A stretch of 12,158 nucleotides of DNA from JBCBKZ01 sp039026975. Lineage in GTDB: Bacteria > Bacteroidota > Bacteroidia > J057. A model generated the notes under the pieces. That model was not told where the DNA came from and ran no database searches. It saw only the letters and a program-made list of their open reading frames with translations. The position numbers and the translations under genes are program-made. Numbering within the stretch: position 1 is the stretch's first letter; each line of letters starts with the position of its first letter. The DNA is taken from assembly GCA_039026975.1 (NCBI GenBank), contig JBCCLI010000185.1, positions 1 through 12,158 of the forward strand, written 5' to 3'. This document shows, piece by piece, positions 7,150 through 12,158 of the stretch.

Positions 7150-8217
7150 ATGAATATTATGATTGTATTCCGTCCCTGGAAGTACCTGTTTACCCTCAGT
7201 TTCCCGCTGTTGGTTTTTCTGGCATTTCAACTCAAAGGTCCGTTTTCATGGCTTCCCTTTGTCTATGCCTATATGATAATTCCTTTGTTGGAATTATTTA
7301 TTCCGGCTGACAGCAGAAACATGAGTAAGGCGGAAGAAGCCCTGATTATGGATGACTCTGTGTATGATTGGATGGTGTACATCATGGTTCCTTTACAGTA
7401 CATGTTCCTGGGATACTTTCTATGGATCGTAACCTATGTACCATTAGAACTATACGAGTTGGCTGGCCTGATTTCAGCTATGGGCATTATGTGTGGGGTT
7501 TATGGCATAAATGTAGGACATGAGCTTGGGCATAGAAGAAAATCTTATGAAAGAGTACTGGCTAAACTGGCCCTCCTTTCTTCCATGTACATGCACTTTT
7601 TTATTGAACACAATAGGGGGCACCATAAAAATGTCTCTACCCCAGAAGATCCTGCCTCTGCCAGATATGGGGAGGTAGTTTACAGCTTTTGGTTTAGGAC
7701 CGTCATAGACAGTTATCGTTCTGCCTGGAGATTGGAGGCCCAAAGACTTAAAAGGAAGAAACTCCCCTTTTTCTCCTTGCATAATGAAATGATTCGTTTC
7801 CAATTATTTCAATTAGCCTTATTGGCTGTGATATATATTTCCTTTGGCTTAAAGACCACAATGATTTTTCTGTTGGTGGCCTTAATTGGAATCTTACTGT
7901 TAGAAACGGTGAACTACATAGAGCACTATGGCCTGTCTAGAAAGAAGAAAGCCAACGAACAATACGAGCGTACTATGCCTCACCATTCCTGGAACTCTAA
8001 CCATGTAATAGGGCGTTTACTATTATTTGAGCTGTCCAGGCACTCTGATCATCACTTTATAGCCAGTAGAAAATACCAAATTCTCCGGCACCATGATGAT
8101 ACCCCTCAGATGCCTACTGGTTATCCTGGCATGATGCTGCTTTCCCTGCTTCCTCCTTTATGGTTCAGGGTTATGCATCCCAGAATTCAGGAAATTCAAG
8201 CCTCTTTAGTGGTTTAG
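7150..8217 (+). CDS. alkB: AlkB-type alkane 1-monooxygenase (membrane non-heme diiron hydroxylase)
   Basis: This is an integral inner-membrane diiron enzyme. Characterised AlkB family members hydroxylate the terminal carbon of medium or long n-alkanes using O2 and electrons from rubredoxin. The histidine signature is complete: 'HELGH' at 124-128, 'EHNRGHH' at 153-159 followed by 'TPEDPASAR', 'NYIEHYGL' at 255-262 and 'SRHSDHH' at 296-302. Hydrophobic segments lie at about 12-28, 34-51, 75-97, 103-122, 218-233 and 238-254. The 355-residue length is shorter than Pseudomonas putida AlkB (401), and there is no fused rubredoxin; none is encoded in the window either. A second in-frame ATG at codon 4 is possible. 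The gene is divergent from the gmhA cluster, with a GNAT gene starting 13 bp after it. The true substrate could be another alkyl chain, for instance a fatty acyl or aromatic methyl group, since AlkB homologues vary. Confidence 0.92.
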   Translation: MNIMIVFRPWKYLFTLSFPLLVFLAFQLKGPFSWLPFVYAYMIIPLLELFIPADSRNMSKAEEALIMDDSVYDWMVYIMVPLQYMFLGYFLWIVTYVPLELYELAGLISAMGIMCGVYGINVGHELGHRRKSYERVLAKLALLSSMYMHFFIEHNRGHHKNVSTPEDPASARYGEVVYSFWFRTVIDSYRSAWRLEAQRLKRKKLPFFSLHNEMIRFQLFQLALLAVIYISFGLKTTMIFLLVALIGILLLETVNYIEHYGLSRKKKANEQYERTMPHHSWNSNHVIGRLLLFELSRHSDHHFIASRKYQILRHHDDTPQMPTGYPGMMLLSLLPPLWFRVMHPRIQEIQASLVV

Positions 8218-8230
8218 GCATTTTCTCTAT

Positions 8231-8665
8231 ATGGATATATATGCACTAAGCCGGAAAGAATTCCATATCACGACAGATGTTAATCAATTACAGTTTGACA
8301 GGATACATGCCTATTTATCCCGCTCTTATTGGTGTCCGGGGATAAGTCTGTCTATGGTGAAACGTGCGGCTACTCATTCCCTTCCTTTCGGGCTTTATAA
8401 AAGAAAATCCCAAATAGGATATGCCAGGGTAGTTTCTGATTTTACACGGATAGCCTACCTGGCAGATGTGTACATAGAGGAGGCAGAGAAGGGGAAAGGA
8501 TTAGGGAAGTGGCTGGTAGAGAGTATACTTTCCCACCCGGAGTTACTAGAGGTGGGTAGATGGATGCTACTTACCCGAGATGCCCATGGTTTATATGAAA
8601 AGTTTGACTTTAGTGCGCTGCTCATGCCAGAGATGGTGATGGAAAGAGTCATAGATAAAATGTAA
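8231..8665 (+). CDS. GNAT family N-acetyltransferase
   Basis: This is a 144-residue Gcn5-related acetyltransferase that would move an acetyl group from acetyl-CoA to an amine; the substrate is unknown. The fold is visible in order: 'SYWCPGI' (32-38), strands 'FGLYKRKSQIGYARVV' (53-68) and 'AYLADVYI' (75-82), then the acetyl-CoA pyrophosphate loop 'KGKGLG' (87-92; [QRK]xxGxG) leading into helix 'KWLVESIL' (93-100), and a C-terminal 'LLTRDAHGLYEKFDF' (113-127) typical of motif B. The 'SYW..GI' plus 'ADVYI...KGKGLGKWL' combination belongs to a widespread compact GNAT subfamily usually annotated only as N-acetyltransferase. It starts 13 bp after alkB and ends 4 bp before the next gene, so the three are probably one transcript. 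Confidence 0.9.
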   Translation: MDIYALSRKEFHITTDVNQLQFDRIHAYLSRSYWCPGISLSMVKRAATHSLPFGLYKRKSQIGYARVVSDFTRIAYLADVYIEEAEKGKGLGKWLVESILSHPELLEVGRWMLLTRDAHGLYEKFDFSALLMPEMVMERVIDKM

Positions 8666-8669
8666 GCAT

Positions 8670-9254
8670 ATGAACATAATCCGTGAAGCAAGGCCAGAAG
8701 ATACTTCAGCTATATTAGATATCTACGCCCCTTTTATTCTTCACAGTCGTACCTCCTTTGAGCGAGAAGTCCCTTCTGTAGCAAGCTTTCAGCAGAGGAT
8801 ATCATCTATCCAGGAGCAGTATCCCTGGCTGGTATATGTGGTGGATGAGACCATAGCCGGGTATGCATATGGGAGTTTACACCGGAAGAGACATGCCTAC
8901 CAATGGTCTACGGAAGTATCTGCCTATGTGCATGGAGATTTCCGCCGTAAAGGGATAGCTGCTGCTCTGTATCATTCTCTATTCGCATGTTTACGATTAC
9001 AGGGATACTTTACGGCCTTTGCCGGGATAACGCTACCTAATGAAGCCAGCGAAAAATTTCATAAGCATTTGGGATTTAAGGAGATAGGGATGTATGAAAA
9101 TGTAGGCTTTAAAATGGGGGAGTGGGTAGGTACTTTATGGTTAAGCAAACCCATCCAAAATGCCTACCACAAGCCCTCAGATATAGTCTCTTTAGCTAGC
9201 TTAAGAGGAACACACTCCTGGGAGAATGCCCTAGCTTCAGGTATCGGAGGGTAG
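8670..9254 (+). CDS. GNAT acetyltransferase, phosphinothricin/L-amino-acid N-acetyltransferase-like
   Basis: This is a 194-residue GNAT protein resembling the PAT/Bar/MnaT group, which acetylates phosphinothricin, methionine sulfoximine or related amino acids. Markers are the N-terminal 'IREARPEDTSAILDIYAPFI' (4-23), 'SFEREVPS' (29-36), 'AGYAYGSLHRKRHAYQWSTE' (63-82), the acetyl-CoA loop 'RRKGIA' (92-97), 'ITLPNEASEKFHKHLGF' (120-136), and 'GFKMGEWVGTLWL' (146-158). The usual family ends soon after the last motif, near 165-175 residues; here about 25 further residues (170-194) form a low-complexity Ser/Ala/Gly tail with no recognised domain. It starts 4 bp after the preceding GNAT gene, which is of a different subfamily, so this is not a recent tandem duplication. 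The natural substrate is not predictable, and resistance to phosphinothricin should not be assumed. Confidence 0.9.
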   Translation: MNIIREARPEDTSAILDIYAPFILHSRTSFEREVPSVASFQQRISSIQEQYPWLVYVVDETIAGYAYGSLHRKRHAYQWSTEVSAYVHGDFRRKGIAAALYHSLFACLRLQGYFTAFAGITLPNEASEKFHKHLGFKEIGMYENVGFKMGEWVGTLWLSKPIQNAYHKPSDIVSLASLRGTHSWENALASGIGG

Positions 9255-9347
9255 AGAATGTCTTTCCTCTTGATATCCTTAGGTTGAAATTTCCACATTC
9301 ATTTCGGTAATTGAGGAGAATAATAACCCAATCAACTACACTACTAT

Positions 9348-9980
9348 ATGGAAAAAATGGATCATTCACCTAACTATGTTATGAGAGGATGGCTATTCAT
9401 GCTGAGCATGGTACTATTGCTCTCATTTACTGCTTGTGGCGGAGGTGCCAGCACAGCAGAATCAGAAACTGAGACAGAGGAGGCCGCTGAAGAGGGAGAC
9501 TTGAGTTTTACTATGGAGGAAATTGAGGCCCTAAAGTCCAAGTTTACCTTTGATGAGGAATCAGGCTGGTATTACCACAATCACTGGAACCGCTCTTCCC
9601 CTAAAAGAAGAACCTTAACGGCAGACGTCATGGCCACAGGATATTTCATTCTCACTTCTAATTTCTATGCTAACAAAGGAATTAAGCACTCTAAAATCAT
9701 TGCTACCATAGGGGAGAATAAAATCACGTCTGGAGAAATTAAGACCTCAGAAGATGATAACCAGACTGTAGAAGAGGGAGATAGAATCTATGAGACCATA
9801 AGGTATGCTAATTATAAGGATAATGGGATCTTTCAGGCCATATCCCAAAGTGGAGAAACCCCTGTAAATATCAGATTTGTAGGAGCTAAATCTTATAGTG
9901 ACGCAGAGCTACCTAAGTCTGATAAGGATGCTATCAAAGACTGTTTCTACCTGTCTATCATCTTAAGACAAGGACTGTAA
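9348..9980 (+). CDS. Predicted lipoprotein of unrecognised family
   Basis: This is a 210-residue protein with a lipoprotein signal peptide. The hydrophobic stretch at 14-28 ends in lipobox 'FTAC' with lipidated C30. The Met at residue 12 (position 9381) would give a more typical short signal sequence and may be the true start. After 'CGGG' comes a strongly acidic low-complexity linker (about 34-52, Glu/Thr/Ala rich), likely flexible and possibly affecting outer-membrane sorting. The folded part (about 58-210) has 'SGWYYHNHWN' (72-81), a beta-rich middle, and 'NIRFVGAKSYSDAELPKSDK' (174-193), followed by a C-terminal helix. The 'RF.G...Y.D..l...dk.ai' ending resembles domains in other uncharacterised bacterial envelope proteins, but I cannot name a family. 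The gene stands alone between a 93-bp upstream gap and a strong terminator. Confidence 0.82.
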   Translation: MEKMDHSPNYVMRGWLFMLSMVLLLSFTACGGGASTAESETETEEAAEEGDLSFTMEEIEALKSKFTFDEESGWYYHNHWNRSSPKRRTLTADVMATGYFILTSNFYANKGIKHSKIIATIGENKITSGEIKTSEDDNQTVEEGDRIYETIRYANYKDNGIFQAISQSGETPVNIRFVGAKSYSDAELPKSDKDAIKDCFYLSIILRQGL

Positions 9981-9991
9981 CATATAATGAT

Positions 9992-10034
9992 AAAGCCCTA
10001 GATCATCTGTATGTAAGATGACTGGGGCTTTTTT
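9992..10034 (+). terminator. Rho-independent terminator after the lipoprotein gene
   Basis: The left arm AAAGCCC...AGATCATCT (9992-10008) pairs with AGATGACT...GGGGCTTT (10016-10031), giving a stem of about 15 pairs with one bulge and a GU or mismatch, then a run of six T (10029-10034). It starts 11 bp after the stop codon at 9978-9980. Its end is only 12-21 bp before the possible starts of the cyclase gene. Confidence 0.85.
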
Positions 10035-10055
10035 GAACGTTAAAGAATGATCCTA

Positions 10056-12158
10056 ATGAAGCTGCGTGCCAGAAGTCTGAGAGGTCTATGGCTTGCCTGT
10101 TGGTTCATTCTCCTAGGTAGTCGAACCTGCCTATTCTCTCAAGCATCTGCTCCCTCCTCTCCTTTTATCTTGTCAGAACCTATAAGATCTGCCTATCCCC
10201 TTAACAGGCATCTGAGCTGGTATGCAGAAGAAGAACCCCTTAGCCTGACAGATATTAAGACTAAAGAATTCTTATCTCTTGACCGTCTACCTGAAAAGTT
10301 AGATCCAGGAATGAGTTATTGGGTTAGGATGGAGGTAGTCTCCAAGCTAGCTTATCCTGGTAATTGGAAGCTACAGAGTGCTGACATAGGCCTGGCAGAC
10401 TTTTACTTTGTAAGACCGGGCGAAAAAGCCATCTATAAAAGTAGCGGGACATACAGGCCTAAAGTAGAAAAGCCAGAAAGTGAGTTCCACCAGACCAGCG
10501 TAAATCTAGCATTAAGAGAGAACGATAGCCTAAGCATTTATGTAAGACTCACAGAAATAGATGGATCTTCTCCAGAAATAAGCCTAAAATTATATGATCA
10601 AGAAACTTGGTATAAGATTATTCCTCAATCATATGAACTTGTTAGCATCTTCTTCCTGGGGATATTCTTTATCATGTTTGTGTATAACTTGATCCTCTAT
10701 TTCAATATCTCCCAGAAGGCATATCTCTACTACTCCCTATATCTACTTTGTGTGGCCATCTTAGTGCTGTATACAGTAGGCCCTTTTCAGACCCCTCCTT
10801 TTGGAGATCCTGTTTTGCATATGCAACTTCCTTTCCTGGCATTTGGGGCCTTGAATATTTGCTACTTCCTATTCGGGCGGGCGTTTCTAAACACAAAAAA
10901 TATCATACCTGATTGGGATACGTGGATCGTAAGATACCTACTCCTGAAAGTACTACTCATCTTCTTCATACAGCTAGGGATCTTGTTTACTTTTCAGTTG
11001 ACCCTTTTTGGGGCCATAGAGTTTGGGATGTTACTGGCAGACCTCCTGATAGTGTTACTGATAACTTTCCCACTCCTAAGGAGGAAAAGTGTGACGGTAA
11101 ATTATTTCTTGGCAGGCTCAGCTGCTGTGTTTGTGATAGGATTACCCTTAGCGGTCCTGGGAAATTTTTTTTCTCTCTCCTATCCCTACTACCTTTTCTT
11201 TACCTCCTTAGTGGTGGAAATTATCTTTTTCTCCCTGGGACTGGGATTTAGGCTAAGGAAGTTTGAAAAAGACAGGCTGAATGCAGAACAGGAAAAAAGG
11301 CAAGCCCAGGAAAAGCTAAATGAGGAGCTTACGAAGGTAAATGCGGCATTTGGGAGGTTTGTACCTCGTGAATTTATTAAAGCCTTAGGCCATGATTATA
11401 TTTCAGAAGTGAAACTGGGAGATCAGGTGGAGAAGGAGGTGACGGTCTTTTTCTCAGATATACGCGCTTACACTACTATATCCGAACAGATGACTCCTAA
11501 GGAGAATTTTAACTTTCTCAACTCCTATTTTGGGAGAGTAGGGCCTGTCATTAAGAAGCACCAGGGATTTGTGAACCAGTATTATGGGGATGGGATTATG
11601 GCTTTATTCCTCCAACGTCCAGAGGATGCTATTTCCGCAGCCATTGCCATCCACATTACCCTTAGGAAGTATAATGAAGATAGAATAGCTAAAAGGAGGA
11701 CTGCCATCAAAATTGGGATAGGGGTACATTGTGGGCCCCTCATGCTGGGGGTCATAGGAGATGTGCTCAGAATGGAAGCCAATGTAGTGGCTGATACGGT
11801 AAATATAGCTTCCAGAATGGAGGGCTTAACTAAATACTATGGTGCCTCTATCATCACCAGTGAGCCCACCCTAAAGCGTATACAGTACCCTGATAAGTTT
11901 CACTATAGATACCTGGGGAAGGTGCAGGTAAAAGGTAGAAAAGAACCCATAGGTGTATATGACTTTTTTGACGGAGATAAGCCTGCTATTGTCCAACAGA
12001 AGTTAGCCTCCCTAGCAGCTTTTAAAGAAGGACTAGAAGCCTATTATGATAAGTCTTTTGTGAAAGCAGCCCGACTGTTTGATCAGGTACTAGCCATTTT
12101 TCCACAGGATAAAGCTGCCAGATGGTACAAAGAACATAGTACCCAGCATATACTTGAA
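10056..12158 (+). CDS. 7TMR-DISM membrane sensor with class III adenylate/guanylate cyclase domain and TPR-like tail (3' end outside window)
   Basis: The frame is open for 701 codons to the right edge with no stop. An in-frame ATG at 10047, preceded by an in-frame TAA at 10041, is an alternative start. Order: signal peptide (about 1-30, 'LFSQA'), extracytoplasmic 7TMR-DISMED2-like beta domain (about 38-185; 'LSWYAEEEPLSLTDI', 'GMSYWVRMEV', 'LSIYVRL'), seven-helix 7TMR-DISM segment (about 192-400), charged coiled-coil linker (about 400-430), class III cyclase catalytic domain (about 455-640), and a TPR-like end (about 652-695, 'FKEGLEAYYDKSFVKAARLF'). Metal-binding D468 ('FSDIR') and D512 ('YYGDG') and transition-state N583 and R587 ('TVNIASR') are present, so it should be active. 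The purine-pocket positions are Q508 and N576 instead of the usual Lys and Asp/Thr. Family knowledge predicts ligand sensing in the periplasm and cyclic nucleotide synthesis in the cytoplasm; the ligand and nucleotide are unknown. Confidence 0.92.
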   Translation, partial: MKLRARSLRGLWLACWFILLGSRTCLFSQASAPSSPFILSEPIRSAYPLNRHLSWYAEEEPLSLTDIKTKEFLSLDRLPEKLDPGMSYWVRMEVVSKLAYPGNWKLQSADIGLADFYFVRPGEKAIYKSSGTYRPKVEKPESEFHQTSVNLALRENDSLSIYVRLTEIDGSSPEISLKLYDQETWYKIIPQSYELVSIFFLGIFFIMFVYNLILYFNISQKAYLYYSLYLLCVAILVLYTVGPFQTPPFGDPVLHMQLPFLAFGALNICYFLFGRAFLNTKNIIPDWDTWIVRYLLLKVLLIFFIQLGILFTFQLTLFGAIEFGMLLADLLIVLLITFPLLRRKSVTVNYFLAGSAAVFVIGLPLAVLGNFFSLSYPYYLFFTSLVVEIIFFSLGLGFRLRKFEKDRLNAEQEKRQAQEKLNEELTKVNAAFGRFVPREFIKALGHDYISEVKLGDQVEKEVTVFFSDIRAYTTISEQMTPKENFNFLNSYFGRVGPVIKKHQGFVNQYYGDGIMALFLQRPEDAISAAIAIHITLRKYNEDRIAKRRTAIKIGIGVHCGPLMLGVIGDVLRMEANVVADTVNIASRMEGLTKYYGASIITSEPTLKRIQYPDKFHYRYLGKVQVKGRKEPIGVYDFFDGDKPAIVQQKLASLAAFKEGLEAYYDKSFVKAARLFDQVLAIFPQDKAARWYKEHSTQHILE

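Noticed and set aside
8231..9254. Tandem duplication of an acetyltransferase gene
   Set aside because: The two GNAT proteins belong to different subfamilies, with different lengths and motifs apart from the acetyl-CoA loop.
10913..11251. 112-codon plus-strand frame, and minus-strand frames at 10702-10896 and 11582-11782
   Set aside because: All sit inside the continuous 701-codon cyclase frame that runs off the right edge. They are shadows of that gene in other frames.
1..12158. A defence island, prophage, CRISPR array or integrated element
   Set aside because: No integrase, transposase, Cas, restriction or phage gene is present. No spaced direct repeat array and no abrupt composition change is visible by eye.

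Overview
The window comes from a member of the Bacteroidota, most likely a marine or aquatic Cytophagales-type bacterium. Three things suggest this. The first gene ends in a type IX secretion (T9SS) type A sorting domain (PNPF...GIYYL...LKLIKR). Start codons lack clear Shine-Dalgarno sequences and several follow A/T-rich leaders. The last gene combines a 7TMR-DISM sensor with a class III cyclase and a TPR-like tail, an architecture typical of Bacteroidota and spirochaetes. Base composition and codon use look even across the window by eye. I see no insertion sequence, integrase, phage gene, CRISPR array, tRNA or rRNA. No gene-free stretch exceeds 300 bases; the longest is 5202-5433.

Layout. 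1-734 (+) is the C-terminal part of a T9SS-secreted protein cut by the window edge. 799-2613 (+) is a concentrative nucleoside transporter (CNT/NupC) with an unusual exported N-terminal domain. It converges on 2703-5201 (-), an 832-residue fusion of a flavoprotein-like dinucleotide-binding module with a DUF2855 (MDR-like) module. Between the two lies a long imperfect inverted repeat (2623-2689) that looks like a dispersed intergenic palindrome. 7051-5434 (-) is a probable three-gene cluster: a 97-residue conserved protein, a HAD phosphatase and GmhA (sedoheptulose-7-phosphate isomerase). Divergent from it, 7150-9254 (+) holds an AlkB-type alkane hydroxylase followed closely by two different GNAT acetyltransferases. 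9348-9980 (+) is a lipoprotein of unrecognised family ending in a rho-independent terminator (9992-10034). From 10056 to the right edge (+) runs a membrane-bound 7TMR-DISM adenylate/guanylate cyclase whose stop codon lies beyond the window.

How the genes work together. This is mostly an ordinary chromosomal neighbourhood of short transcription units rather than one system. Two functional groupings can be argued: phosphoheptose metabolism (gmhA plus a HAD phosphatase), and oxidation of hydrophobic compounds (AlkB and, further away, the flavoprotein-DUF2855 fusion). The second link rests only on proximity. The items most worth a second look are the flavoprotein-DUF2855 fusion, the non-canonical purine-pocket residues of the cyclase, and the exported domain on the nucleoside transporter.
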